Source of the DNA: Virgibacillus_N oceani_A | GTDB taxonomy: Bacteria; Bacillota; Bacilli; Bacillales; Amphibacillaceae | Strand: one strand, 5' to 3' | Length of the DNA: 64,000 nt | Assembly: GCA_041521345.1 (NCBI GenBank) | Contig: JBGOHB010000023.1 | Shown: piece by piece, positions 34,077 to 44,143 of the stretch | How positions within the stretch are numbered: position 1 is the stretch's first letter | Layout of the letters: each line of letters begins with the position of its first letter | Notes under the pieces: model-generated | The model's database searches: none | What the model saw: only the letters and a program-made list of their open reading frames with translations | Told to the model about the DNA's origin: nothing | Made by a program: the position numbers and the translations under genes

Positions 34077-34493
34077 ATGCCAACAATTAATCAGCTTGTA
34101 CGCAAGGGACGTGTAAATAAACCGCGAAAATCCGACTCACCAGCGTTGAATAAAGGTTATAACAGCTTCAAAAAACAGTTTACAAACCAAAATTCTCCGC
34201 AAAAACGCGGTGTTTGTACACGTGTTGGTACATTGACGCCGAAGAAGCCAAACTCGGCACTTCGTAAATACGCCCGTGTACGTTTGTCAAACAATATGGA
34301 AGTTACAGCATATATTCCCGGCATTGGCCACAACCTGCAGGAGCACAGTGTCGTATTGCTTCGCGGCGGCCGTGTAAAAGACTTGCCTGGGGTTCGTTAT
34401 CACATCGTTCGCGGTGCACTTGACACGGCAGGAGTAGAAGGCCGTGGGCAAGGACGTTCCAAATACGGTACAAAGAAACCGAAGAAAAAATAA
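34077..34493 (+). CDS. rpsL: 30S ribosomal protein S12
   Basis: S12 sits at the decoding centre and affects accuracy and streptomycin response. The 138-residue protein reads PTINQLVRKGR, RVGTLTPKKPNSALRKYARV and LRGGRVKDLPGVRYH; lysines at the classical resistance positions (TPKKPNS and GRVKDLPG) look wild type. ATG 34077 follows AAAGGAGGAGACAAAA. Confidence 0.97.
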   Translation: MPTINQLVRKGRVNKPRKSDSPALNKGYNSFKKQFTNQNSPQKRGVCTRVGTLTPKKPNSALRKYARVRLSNNMEVTAYIPGIGHNLQEHSVVLLRGGRVKDLPGVRYHIVRGALDTAGVEGRGQGRSKYGTKKPKKK

Positions 34494-34678
34494 TGGGATA
34501 ATAGAATCGGGGTTCTCCTGACTCTGTGAAACCATTTAACAAAAAGGAATGATAAATTACCGTACAAAGGACTGAGGTTGTATAAAAAATCTTTTGCCCT
34601 TTTAAAAATCGGTAACAGGAAAAGCAGGATAGATCCTGGCTTTTCCACTACAGCATGGGAAAGAAAGGAGGGGGACAT

Positions 34679-35149
34679 ATGCCACGTAAAGGACCAGTAC
34701 CTAAACGAGATGTCCTGCCGGATCCATTATATAACTCAAAATTAGTGACGAGATTGATCAATCAAATCATGATTAATGGAAAACGCGGAAAAGCACAAAA
34801 AATTCTTTATAATGCGTTTGAACTTGTTTCTGAAAGAAGCGAACAAAACGCCATGGAAGTTTTCGAACAAGCAATGAAAAACGTCATGCCTGTACTTGAA
34901 GTTCGTGCTCGCCGAGTTGGGGGTTCTAACTATCAGGTTCCAATGGAGGTTCGTCCAGAACGCCGTCAAGCACTAGGACTGCGCTATATCGTTAATTACT
35001 CACGTTTGCGCGGAGAAAAAACGATGGAAGAACGTTTAGCTAATGAAATTCTTGACGCTTCCAACAACACAGGAGCAGCCGTTAAAAGACGTGAAGAAAT
35101 GCATAAAATGGCGGAAGCGAATAAAGCATTTGCACACTACCGCTGGTAA
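34679..35149 (+). CDS. rpsG: 30S ribosomal protein S7
   Basis: S7 starts assembly of the 30S head and, in E. coli, represses the str operon. From ATG 34679 (AAAGGAGGGGGACAT) it is 156 residues, beginning MPRKGPVPKRDVLPDPLYNS. In the spacer before it, GGAAAAGCAGGA (about 34617) pairs with TCCTGGCTTTTCC around four bases; this hairpin just before rpsG could be a feedback site but has no T tail. Confidence 0.97.
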   Translation: MPRKGPVPKRDVLPDPLYNSKLVTRLINQIMINGKRGKAQKILYNAFELVSERSEQNAMEVFEQAMKNVMPVLEVRARRVGGSNYQVPMEVRPERRQALGLRYIVNYSRLRGEKTMEERLANEILDASNNTGAAVKRREEMHKMAEANKAFAHYRW

Positions 35150-35190
35150 GGAATCTGAACCAAAGCTTAGAAGAGAAAGGAGAAGAATAC

Positions 35191-37275
<2,085 letters not shown>

Positions 37276-37304
37276 TTGATTTTTTGTCCAATCTGAAGTA
37301 TAAC
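37276..37304 (+). promoter_or_regulatory. possible separate promoter of tuf
   Basis: TTGATT (37276-37281), 17 bases, TATAAC (37299-37304), directly after fusA. It would give tuf an extra, independent transcript. Confidence 0.45.
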
Positions 37305-37397
37305 TTTAGTGAAGGCCGAGCAATGACATCTTCACATGTTGTTTCTCGACTGATAATAAATTAAAAAAACTTTATTTAATTAAAGGAGGAACTATAA

Positions 37398-38588
37398 ATG
37401 GGTAAAGAAAAATTTGACCGCTCGAAAAGTCACGTGAACGTTGGTACTCTTGGACACGTTGACCATGGTAAAACAACATTAACTGCTGCAATTACAATTG
37501 TAATGGCAAAAAAATCCGGTGCAGGTGATCAAATGGCATACGACCAAATCGATAACGCACCAGAAGAAAAAGAGCGTGGAATTACTATCGCAACTTCTCA
37601 CGTTGAGTATGAAACAGAAACTCGTCACTATGCACACGTGGATTGCCCGGGTCACGCTGACTATGTTAAAAACATGATCACTGGTGCTGCACAAATGGAT
37701 GGTGCTATCCTGGTTGTTTCTGCTGCAGATGGCCCGATGCCTCAAACTCGTGAGCATATTTTATTGTCACGTAACGTTGGAGTACCTGCTTTCGTAGTAT
37801 TCCTTAACAAAACAGACATGGTAGACGATGAAGAACTATTGGAATTAGTAGAAATGGAAGTACGCGATTTGCTTACTGAATACGACTTCCCTGGTGATGA
37901 TGTACCAGTAATCAAAGGTTCTGCACTTAAAGCAATTGAAGGAGATGCAGAATACGAAGAAAAAATCGCTGAACTGATGGATGCGGTGGATGAGTACATC
38001 CCTACTCCTGACCGCGATAAAGACAAACCATTTATGATGCCTGTAGAGGACGTATTCTCTATCACTGGCCGTGGTACTGTTGCAACTGGACGTGTTGAGC
38101 GTGGAGAAGTTAAAGTTGGTGATGAAGTAGAAATCATCGGTCTTGCTGAAGAGTCCGGCAAAACAACTGTAACTGGTGTAGAAATGTTCCGTAAGCTTCT
38201 TGATTACGCAGAAGCTGGTGACAATATCGGTGCACTATTACGTGGTGTTGCACGTGAAGACATTAACCGCGGACAGGTACTTGCTAAGCCAGGTTCCATT
38301 ACGCCACATACAAACTTCAGTGCAGAAGTTTATGTATTATCTAAAGAAGAAGGCGGACGTCACACGCCATTTTTCGCAAACTATCGTCCACAATTCTATT
38401 TCCGTACGACGGACGTTACTGGAGTTATCCAGCTTCCGGAAGGTACAGAAATGGTAATGCCTGGTGATAACATCGAAATGGAAGTAGAATTGATTTCACC
38501 AATCGCTATTGAAGATGGTACACGTTTCTCCATCCGTGAAGGCGGACGTACTGTTGGATCCGGCGTTGTAACAACAATAAAAAAATAA
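37398..38588 (+). CDS. tuf: elongation factor Tu
   Basis: EF-Tu carries aminoacyl-tRNA to the ribosome as a GTP complex. The 396-residue protein has GHVDHGKTT (near 19), DCPGHADYVKNM (near 81) and, at the guanine-recognition position, NKTD rather than the common NKCD, a conservative change. Domains II and III follow with normal sequence. ATG 37398 follows AAAGGAGGAACTATAA. Codon use is strongly optimised, as expected for the most abundant protein. A strong terminator follows. Confidence 0.98.
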   Translation: MGKEKFDRSKSHVNVGTLGHVDHGKTTLTAAITIVMAKKSGAGDQMAYDQIDNAPEEKERGITIATSHVEYETETRHYAHVDCPGHADYVKNMITGAAQMDGAILVVSAADGPMPQTREHILLSRNVGVPAFVVFLNKTDMVDDEELLELVEMEVRDLLTEYDFPGDDVPVIKGSALKAIEGDAEYEEKIAELMDAVDEYIPTPDRDKDKPFMMPVEDVFSITGRGTVATGRVERGEVKVGDEVEIIGLAEESGKTTVTGVEMFRKLLDYAEAGDNIGALLRGVAREDINRGQVLAKPGSITPHTNFSAEVYVLSKEEGGRHTPFFANYRPQFYFRTTDVTGVIQLPEGTEMVMPGDNIEMEVELISPIAIEDGTRFSIREGGRTVGSGVVTTIKK

Positions 38589-38605
38589 CAAGCAAGCAGC
38601 ATATA

Positions 38606-38641
38606 AAACAGGCAGCGCTCCAGAAGTGTTGCCTGTTTTTT
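38606..38641 (+). terminator. terminator of the str operon
   Basis: AAACAGGCAGC pairs with TGTTGCCTGTTTTTT, including one or two G-T pairs, around CTCCAGAAG. It ends 18 to 53 bases after tuf. Confidence 0.9.
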
Positions 38642-38673
38642 GCTTAGGAAAATCTATATGCAATAACAATTTT

Positions 38674-38701
38674 CATCTCAATTATTTAAATAATTGAGAT
38701 G
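38674..38701. repeat. 28-bp perfect palindrome after tuf
   Basis: CATCTCAATTATTT is followed immediately by its exact reverse complement AAATAATTGAGATG. There is no loop and no T run. It may be an operator, a cruciform site or a remnant of a mobile element. Confidence 0.9.
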
Positions 38702-38784
38702 TATTATGTTCTTATAAAAGCTCGCTGATCAATTAGTAGTTTTTCATAAAGATGATTCTAGGCACAGTATGCTGCCGGTCTACG

Positions 38785-38935
38785 AAAATGCTGGTAACAT
38801 AGAAGTGGTATAAGCGCCCAAGTGAAATAAAACCCCAGTAGTTCGGTGCCATAGAGGCAATATAAGCACACAAGCGAAGGAAAATCCCCATCGTTCAGTA
38901 GTTTAAAAGCCAAATAAGTGCTCGAATAAAATTAA
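38785..38935 (+). repeat. 52-bp tandem repeat, about 2.8 diverged copies
   Basis: Units align at CATAGAAGTGGTATAAGC (38798), CATAGAGGCAATATAAGC (38850) and AGCCAAATAAG (about 38908), each 52 bases apart, followed by sequence like CCCAAGTGAAATAAAACCCC and CACAAGCGAAGGAAAATCCC. The block is intergenic, between tuf and the S10 operon. The period equals that of the repeat at 54279. Confidence 0.8.
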
Positions 38936-38964
38936 TCATCAAACCTGTTACCTTACAACCTTGA

Positions 38965-39018
38965 TCAGTACATGAAATAAGCCTTATATTCCGCCCAATC
39001 GACCAGCGTTACAGGCAT
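38965..39018 (-). CDS. possible 17-residue microprotein
   Basis: On the minus strand AAGGAG (39027-39032) is followed eight bases later by ATG (39018) and 17 sense codons, MPVTLVDWAEYKAYFMY, then TGA. The ribosome-binding site and spacing are ideal. Upstream AGCGGGA (about 39033) and TCCCGCT (about 39063) form an inverted repeat that could shape its leader. No homologue is known to me and such short frames are often chance. Confidence 0.3.
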   Translation of the reverse strand: MPVTLVDWAEYKAYFMY

Positions 39019-39141
39019 TTTGTTTTCTCCTTAGCGGGATACCTTTATTTGCAAAACGAAACTCCCGCTCATATATTTACAATCTGCAACAGAAGAACCG
39101 TCCCGTGTTTACATTTCTCGTAAAAAAAGTTCTTTTTCCCC
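39019..39141. other. spacer before the S10 promoters
   Basis: Apart from the AGCGGGA / TCCCGCT inverted repeat and the phrase GAAGAACCGTCCCG, which I recall as a common intergenic motif in Bacillales, nothing is recognised. Confidence 0.3.
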
Positions 39142-39170
39142 TTGCATTCGTCGGCAATAGTACGTATAAT
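39142..39170 (+). promoter_or_regulatory. S10 operon promoter 1
   Basis: TTGCAT (39142-39147), exactly 17 bases, TATAAT (39165-39170). Confidence 0.8.
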
Positions 39171-39207
39171 ATATAGATGTGCAATCAAAGAATTATGTTA
39201 TAAAAGA

Positions 39208-39236
39208 TTGCATTGACCGCATTTCTTCTATATAAT
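39208..39236 (+). promoter_or_regulatory. S10 operon promoter 2
   Basis: TTGCAT (39208-39213), exactly 17 bases, TATAAT (39231-39236). Both elements are identical to promoter 1, 66 bases upstream, giving a tandem start for the largest ribosomal operon. Confidence 0.8.
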
Positions 39237-39240
39237 ATTA

Positions 39241-39357
39241 ATGTTGGTCACTTAAGGCGATGAAGCGAAAGGTTGTTGGCACACCCGGCCCCTTTGCCAT
39301 GGCTGGCTGTCAAGGAATTTTCGCGGAGAATGTCTATAATAATATGGGCGAAAAGGA
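39241..39357 (+). promoter_or_regulatory. probable S10 operon leader RNA
   Basis: TTGGCA (39276-39281) and TGTCAA (39308-39313) close a long hairpin whose inner arms CCGGCC and GGCTGG also pair with one G-T pair, loop CCTTTGCCAT. The core ACACCCGGCC..TTTGCCATGGC is, as I recall, conserved before rpsJ in Bacillus. A regulatory ligand is not known to me. Confidence 0.55.
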
Positions 39358-39366
39358 GGGAAAATA

Positions 39367-39675
39367 ATGGCAAAAGAAAAAATCAGAATCCGTTTAAAAG
39401 CGTATGATCATCGTATTTTGGATCAATCCGCTGAGAAGATTGTAGACACGGCAAAGCGTTCAGGATCCAACGTATCCGGACCAATCCCGCTACCTACAGA
39501 AAAAACTGTGTACACCGTTTTACGTGCGGTACACAAATACAAGGATGCTCGTGAACAATTCGAAATGCGTACACATAAACGTCTTATCGATATTGTGAAC
39601 CCTACACCGCAGACAGTGGATTCACTAATGCGTCTTGACTTGCCGTCTGGTGTAGATATTGAAATTAAATTATAA
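39367..39675 (+). CDS. rpsJ: 30S ribosomal protein S10
   Basis: First gene of the S10 operon. The 102-residue protein starts MAKEKIRIRLKAYDHRILDQ and has the loop residues GPIPLPT and the conserved MRTHKRLIDI. S10 also acts with NusB in antitermination. ATG 39367 follows AAAAGGAGGGAAAATA. rplC begins 30 bases after its stop. Confidence 0.97.
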   Translation: MAKEKIRIRLKAYDHRILDQSAEKIVDTAKRSGSNVSGPIPLPTEKTVYTVLRAVHKYKDAREQFEMRTHKRLIDIVNPTPQTVDSLMRLDLPSGVDIEIKL

Positions 39676-39705
39676 AATGAATGGATATTATAGGAGGTGT
39701 AACGG

Positions 39706-40338
39706 ATGACGAAAGGAATCTTAGGACGTAAAATCGGCATGACTCAGCTATTTTCAGAAACTGGTGAACTTGTACCGGTAACTGTTATCCAGGCTGAGCC
39801 AAACGTAGTCTTGCAGAAAAGAACAATGGAAAATGACGGTTATGAAGCAATTCAACTAGGGTTTCAAGATCTAAAGGAATCACGAACAAATAAAGCGGAG
39901 AAAGGTCATGCTGAAAAAGCAAACACCACACCTAAGCGCTACGTTCGTGAAATCCGTAACGCGAATCTTGACGAATATGAAGTAGGTCAGGCGATTGGCG
40001 TTGATGTATTTGAAGCCGGAGATCAAATCGATGTAACCGGGACGACCAAAGGAAAAGGATTCCAGGGCTCCATTAAAAGGCATAATCAGGCTCGCGGTCC
40101 AATGAGTCATGGTTCCCATTTTCACAGAAGAACAGGTTCCCTAGGTGCTGCGGCTGACCCAGCGCGCGTATTTAAAGGGAGACCACTTCCAGGACAAATG
40201 GGCGGGGAACAGGTAACAATCCAAAACCTTGAAATTGTGAGTGTAGATACAGAACGCAATCTGTTATTGATCAAAGGAAATGTGCCTGGTGCAAAGAAAT
40301 CATTCGTCAAAGTAACGGGTGCATTAAAGGCTAAATAA
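39706..40338 (+). CDS. rplC: 50S ribosomal protein L3
   Basis: L3 starts 50S assembly and reaches toward the peptidyl transferase centre. 210 residues; marks are MTKGILGRKIGMTQLF, GTTKGKGFQGSIKRHN and GSLGAAADPARVFKGRPLPG. The fold-tip lacks changes at known tiamulin/linezolid positions that I can judge. ATG 39706 follows AGGAGGTGTAACGG. Confidence 0.97.
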   Translation: MTKGILGRKIGMTQLFSETGELVPVTVIQAEPNVVLQKRTMENDGYEAIQLGFQDLKESRTNKAEKGHAEKANTTPKRYVREIRNANLDEYEVGQAIGVDVFEAGDQIDVTGTTKGKGFQGSIKRHNQARGPMSHGSHFHRRTGSLGAAADPARVFKGRPLPGQMGGEQVTIQNLEIVSVDTERNLLLIKGNVPGAKKSFVKVTGALKAK

Positions 40339-40364
40339 TTATTACGACGAAGGGAGGATATGTC

Positions 40365-40988
40365 ATGCCTACAGTAGCACTATTTAAACAGGACGGTTCT
40401 CAGGCAGGAGACTTGCAATTAAATGAAGCAGTCTTCGGAATTGAACCTAACACACATGTATTACACGAAGCTGTTGTCATGCAGCGGGCATCCTTGAGAC
40501 AAGGAACCCATGCCGTGAAAAACCGCTCGGAAGTACGCGGCGGAGGACGTAAACCATGGCGCCAAAAAGGAACAGGGCGGGCACGTCATGGATCCATCCG
40601 TTCACCAATCTGGGTAGGCGGTGGAACAGCATTCGGGCCTACGCCAAGAAACTATGGCTACAAAATGCCTAAAAAGGTACGTCGCTTAGCATTATTATCT
40701 GCGTTATCTTCTAAAGTAAAAGAAGGTAATGTACTGGTTTTGGATGCCATTGCCATTGACGCACCAAAAACAAAAGAAATCGTAAAAATGCTTGAATCAT
40801 TGGGTGTTAACGAAAAAGCATTGATTGTAACAGCTGATAAAGAGGAAACAATCATCCGATCAGCCAATAATCTTCAAAACACAAATGTGTTAACCGTAAA
40901 AGAAATCAATGTACTGGACTTGCTTTCGCATGACAAGCTGATCATGACAAAAGATGCAGCTGAAAAAGCAGGGGAGGTGCTTGCATAA
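40365..40988 (+). CDS. rplD: 50S ribosomal protein L4
   Basis: L4 lines the nascent peptide tunnel; its long loop is seen in EVRGGGRKPWRQKGTGRARH. The protein has 207 residues. ATG 40365 follows GGGAGGATATGTC. Its stop codon shares a base with the rplW start (TAATG), so the two are translationally coupled. Confidence 0.97.
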   Translation: MPTVALFKQDGSQAGDLQLNEAVFGIEPNTHVLHEAVVMQRASLRQGTHAVKNRSEVRGGGRKPWRQKGTGRARHGSIRSPIWVGGGTAFGPTPRNYGYKMPKKVRRLALLSALSSKVKEGNVLVLDAIAIDAPKTKEIVKMLESLGVNEKALIVTADKEETIIRSANNLQNTNVLTVKEINVLDLLSHDKLIMTKDAAEKAGEVLA

Positions 40989-41275
40989 TGAAAGATCTAC
41001 GAGATATTATAAAGCGCCCTGTCATTACAGAGCAGTCCTCTGATTTATTGGCAGAGAAAAAATATACGTTTGAAGTAGATACAAAAGCAAACAAAACCGA
41101 AATCAAAAATGCGATTGAAGCAATTTTCGGTGTCACGGTTGAAAAAGTGAACACATTAAACCAAAAAGGAAAGTTTAAGCGGATGGGACGTTACGGAGGT
41201 TTTCGCCCGAATCGAAAAAAAGCCGTCGTGCAACTTTCCGAAGACAGTAAAGAAATCGACTTCTTTGAAGGTTAA
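40988..41275 (+). CDS. rplW: 50S ribosomal protein L23
   Basis: L23 lies at the tunnel exit and docks trigger factor and signal recognition particle. The 95-residue product begins MKDLRDIIKRPVITEQSSDL and includes YTFEVDTKANKTEIKNAIE. A ribosome-binding site GGGGAGGTGC lies at the end of rplD. Confidence 0.96.
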   Translation: MKDLRDIIKRPVITEQSSDLLAEKKYTFEVDTKANKTEIKNAIEAIFGVTVEKVNTLNQKGKFKRMGRYGGFRPNRKKAVVQLSEDSKEIDFFEG

Positions 41276-41304
41276 AAACAAATAAGTGAAGGAGGGAAAT
41301 GAAG

Positions 41305-42135
41305 ATGGCGATTAAAAAATTCAAACCAACATCAAATGGTAGACGGAATATGTCTGTTTCCGATTTCGCTGAGATCACCACAAATAATCCGGAAAAATCT
41401 CTGCTAAGACCAGTCCACAAACGCGGCGGTCGAAATAATCAGGGTAAACTGACTGTTCGTCATCAAGGTGGTGGCCACAAGCGTCAATACCGTCTTATTG
41501 ACTTTAAGCGCGATAAAGATGGGATACCAGGACGAGTTTCTACCATCGAGTATGATCCGAATCGTACAGCGAATATTGCATTAATTCATTACGCTGACGG
41601 CGAAAAAAGATATATCCTGGCACCAAAAGGACTAAAAGTAGATCAAAAGATAGAGTCCGGTGAAAATGCAGATATTAAATTGGGTAATTCATTAGCACTT
41701 GGAAATATTCCAGTAGGTACGATTGTGCATAATATTGAATTGAAGCCAGGACGCGGCGGACAGTTGGCACGCTCTGCAGGCGCTCAAGGTCAAATTCTTG
41801 GACGTGAAGGAAAGTACACCCTTGTACGACTGGCATCCAGTGAAGTTCGCCTTATTCTAACAACGTGCCGTGCAACAGTCGGTCAGGTTGGAAACATTGA
41901 AAACGAACTGCTCAGAGTCGGAAAAGCAGGACGTTCCCGCTGGAAAGGCATTCGACCAACAGTACGTGGCTCTGTTATGAACCCGAACGATCACCCACAC
42001 GGTGGTGGTGAAGGACGCACGCCGATCGGGCTTAAATCACCAATGTCACCATGGGGCAAAAAGACACTTGGTTACAAAACACGTAAACGAAATAAACCGT
42101 CAGATAAGTATATTGTACGTTCACGTAAAAAATAA
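41305..42135 (+). CDS. rplB: 50S ribosomal protein L2
   Basis: L2 is required for peptidyl transferase assembly. Start ATG 41305 (GGAGGG eight bases upstream) gives 276 residues, the usual length, beginning MAIKKFKPTSNGRRNMSVSD; an ATG two codons earlier is too near the ribosome-binding site. The conserved C-terminal histidine region MNPNDHPHGGGEGRTPIG is present. Confidence 0.97.
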   Translation: MAIKKFKPTSNGRRNMSVSDFAEITTNNPEKSLLRPVHKRGGRNNQGKLTVRHQGGGHKRQYRLIDFKRDKDGIPGRVSTIEYDPNRTANIALIHYADGEKRYILAPKGLKVDQKIESGENADIKLGNSLALGNIPVGTIVHNIELKPGRGGQLARSAGAQGQILGREGKYTLVRLASSEVRLILTTCRATVGQVGNIENELLRVGKAGRSRWKGIRPTVRGSVMNPNDHPHGGGEGRTPIGLKSPMSPWGKKTLGYKTRKRNKPSDKYIVRSRKK

Positions 42136-42188
42136 CTAAAAATGAGACGGGGAACACCCGTCTGAACACTCTGAAAGGAGGCATTTTC

Positions 42189-42467
42189 ATGGGTCGTAGT
42201 TTAAAAAAGGGACCTTTTGCAGATGATCATCTGCACAAAAAAGTTGATACGTTAAATGAATCTGATAAAAAACAAGTAATCAAAACTTGGTCACGCCGTT
42301 CTACAATATTCCCTACATTTGTAGGCCACACGATCGCTGTATATGATGGACGCAAGCACGTACCTGTTTACATTACAGAAGATATGGTCGGACATAAATT
42401 AGGTGAATTTGCACCATCCCGTACGTTTAAAGGGCATTCCGGCGATGACAAGAAAACAAAACGCTAA
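42189..42467 (+). CDS. rpsS: 30S ribosomal protein S19
   Basis: A 92-residue protein of the 30S head: MGRSLKKGPFADDHLHKKVD, KTWSRRSTIFPTFVGHTIAV and KLGEFAPSRTFKGH are all characteristic. ATG 42189 follows AAAGGAGGCATTTTC. It precedes rplV by 19 bases. Confidence 0.97.
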   Translation: MGRSLKKGPFADDHLHKKVDTLNESDKKQVIKTWSRRSTIFPTFVGHTIAVYDGRKHVPVYITEDMVGHKLGEFAPSRTFKGHSGDDKKTKR

Positions 42468-42486
42468 AGAGAGGAGGCACTTAAGC

Positions 42487-42828
42487 ATGCAAGCGAAATC
42501 CACGGCAAAATCGGTTCGTATTGCTCCTCGTAAAGTACGTTTAGTCGTTGATTTAATTCGAGGAAAAGATGTAGGAGAAGCAGTTGCGATCTTACGTAAT
42601 AAAGAACGCGGTGCTTCTCCAGTAATAGAAAAAGTATTGAATTCTGCTGTTGCAAATGCAGAACATAACTATGAAATGGACACGGATAATTTAGTGGTAT
42701 CCGAAGCATATGTAAACGAAGGTGTAACACTGAAACGTTTCCGTCCGCGTGCACAAGGACGTGCAAGTAAAATTAACAAACGCACTAGCCACATTACAGT
42801 GGTCGTAACAGAAAAGAAGGAGGGATAG
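42487..42828 (+). CDS. rplV: 50S ribosomal protein L22
   Basis: L22 reaches into the exit tunnel at the macrolide constriction. From ATG 42487 (GAGGAGGCACTTAAGC) it has 113 residues: AKSVRIAPRKVRLVVDLIRG and LKRFRPRAQGRASKINKRTS. The longer open frame from 42403 overlaps rpsS and is not used. Confidence 0.96.
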   Translation: MQAKSTAKSVRIAPRKVRLVVDLIRGKDVGEAVAILRNKERGASPVIEKVLNSAVANAEHNYEMDTDNLVVSEAYVNEGVTLKRFRPRAQGRASKINKRTSHITVVVTEKKEG

Positions 42829-42831
42829 TTA

Positions 42832-43473
42832 GTGGGTCAAAAAGTAAATCCTACAGGTCTTCGCATAGGCGTCATTAAAGACTGGGAGTCCAAATGGTAT
42901 GCTGGCAAAGATTATTCAGACTTACTACACGAAGATATTAAAATCAGAGAATATCTTGAAAACAGATTGCGTATTGCCGCTGTTTCATCCATTGATATCG
43001 AACGTGCTGCAAACCGCGTAAACATTACGATTCATACTGGGAAACCAGGAATGGTAATCGGTAAGGGCGGATCTGAAGTAGAAGCACTAAGAAAATCATT
43101 GAACAGTTTAACAGGCAAACGAGTTCATATTAATATTGTCGAAATTAAAAAAGTTGACCTGGATGCCAAATTAGTAGCAGAAAATATCGCTCGTCAACTG
43201 GAAAACCGTATATCATTCCGTCGTGCACAAAAACAAACTATTCAACGTTCGATGCGTGCTGGCGCACAAGGTATCAGAACGCAAGTAGCCGGCCGACTCG
43301 GAGGAGCGGATATTGCCCGTGCGGAAAGTTACAGCGAAGGAACAGTACCACTTCACACATTGCGAGCTGATATCGACTATGGTACAGCCGAAGCAGATAC
43401 AACCTATGGTAAATTAGGCGTAAAAGTGTGGATCTATCGTGGGGAAGTTCTTCCAACAAAATCAAATAAATAA
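42832..43473 (+). CDS. rpsC: 30S ribosomal protein S3
   Basis: S3 lies at the mRNA entry channel and has helicase-linked residues. 213 residues, starting at GTG 42832 after AAGGAGGGATAGTTA: GQKVNPTGLRIGVIKDWESK, a KH domain with VIGKGGSEVEALRKSL, and the C-terminal RAQKQTIQRSMRAGAQGIRT. The spacing to rplV is three bases. Confidence 0.97.
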   Translation: MGQKVNPTGLRIGVIKDWESKWYAGKDYSDLLHEDIKIREYLENRLRIAAVSSIDIERAANRVNITIHTGKPGMVIGKGGSEVEALRKSLNSLTGKRVHINIVEIKKVDLDAKLVAENIARQLENRISFRRAQKQTIQRSMRAGAQGIRTQVAGRLGGADIARAESYSEGTVPLHTLRADIDYGTAEADTTYGKLGVKVWIYRGEVLPTKSNK

Positions 43474-43490
43474 GGAAGGGGGCACTTTCT

Positions 43491-43925
43491 ATGTTAATGC
43501 CTAAACGTGTGAAATATCGCAGACAACATCGTGGTAAAATGAATGGCCGTGCAAAAGGTGGCACAACGGTATCTTTTGGTGAATATGGCTTGCAGGCAAC
43601 TGAAGCCTCATGGATTACAAGCCGTCAAATCGAAGCTGCCCGTATTGCAATGACCCGTTACATGAAACGTGGCGGTAAAGTATGGATTAAAATATTTCCT
43701 GATAAACCATATACTGCAAAGCCCCTCGAGGTTCGGATGGGTTCCGGTAAAGGTGCTCCAGAAGGCTGGGTAGCAGTTGTAAAACCAGGGAAGGTTATGT
43801 TTGAAATCGCAGGTGTACCAGAAGAGGTTGCGCGTGAAGCATTGCGTCTCGCTTCTCACAAACTGCCGATCAGAACAAAATTTGTAAAACGTGAAGAAAT
43901 TGGTGGTGAAAGCAATGAAGGCTAA
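43491..43925 (+). CDS. rplP: 50S ribosomal protein L16
   Basis: L16 helps shape the A site of the 50S subunit. 144 residues beginning MLMPKRVKYRRQHRGKMNGR, with SWITSRQIEAARIAMTRYMK and RMGSGKGAPEGWVAVV. ATG 43491 follows GGAAGGGGGCACTTTCT. It overlaps the rpmC start by 11 bases. Confidence 0.97.
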   Translation: MLMPKRVKYRRQHRGKMNGRAKGGTTVSFGEYGLQATEASWITSRQIEAARIAMTRYMKRGGKVWIKIFPDKPYTAKPLEVRMGSGKGAPEGWVAVVKPGKVMFEIAGVPEEVAREALRLASHKLPIRTKFVKREEIGGESNEG

Positions 43926-44115
43926 TGAAATCAGAGAACTGACCACTACCGAAATAGAACAAAAAGTAAAATCATTAAAAGAAGAATTATTTAACTTGCG
44001 CTTCCAGCTTGCAACCGGACAATTAGAGAACACAGCGCGTATTCGTGAAGTAAGAAAATCCATTGCTCGTATGAAAACCGTTGTGCGCCATCGGGAACTT
44101 GGCGTAAATAACTAG
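43915..44115 (+). CDS. rpmC: 50S ribosomal protein L29
   Basis: A 66-residue two-helix protein at the tunnel exit. From ATG 43915: MKANEIRELTTTEIEQKVKS, then KEELFNLRFQLATGQLENTA. GGTGGTGAAAG within the end of rplP is its ribosome-binding site, so it is coupled to rplP. The frame extends upstream to 43891 inside rplP. Confidence 0.95.
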   Translation: MKANEIRELTTTEIEQKVKSLKEELFNLRFQLATGQLENTARIREVRKSIARMKTVVRHRELGVNN

Positions 44116-44143
44116 AATCTATGGATAGGAGGTTAGCCTCAAT

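Noticed and set aside
38674..38701. the palindrome after tuf as a terminator
   Set aside because: It has no loop and no T run, and a normal terminator already stands at 38606-38641.
38785..38935. the repeat after tuf as a CRISPR array
   Set aside because: Units are diverged and directly joined, with no constant repeat and variable spacer pattern, and no cas genes are nearby.
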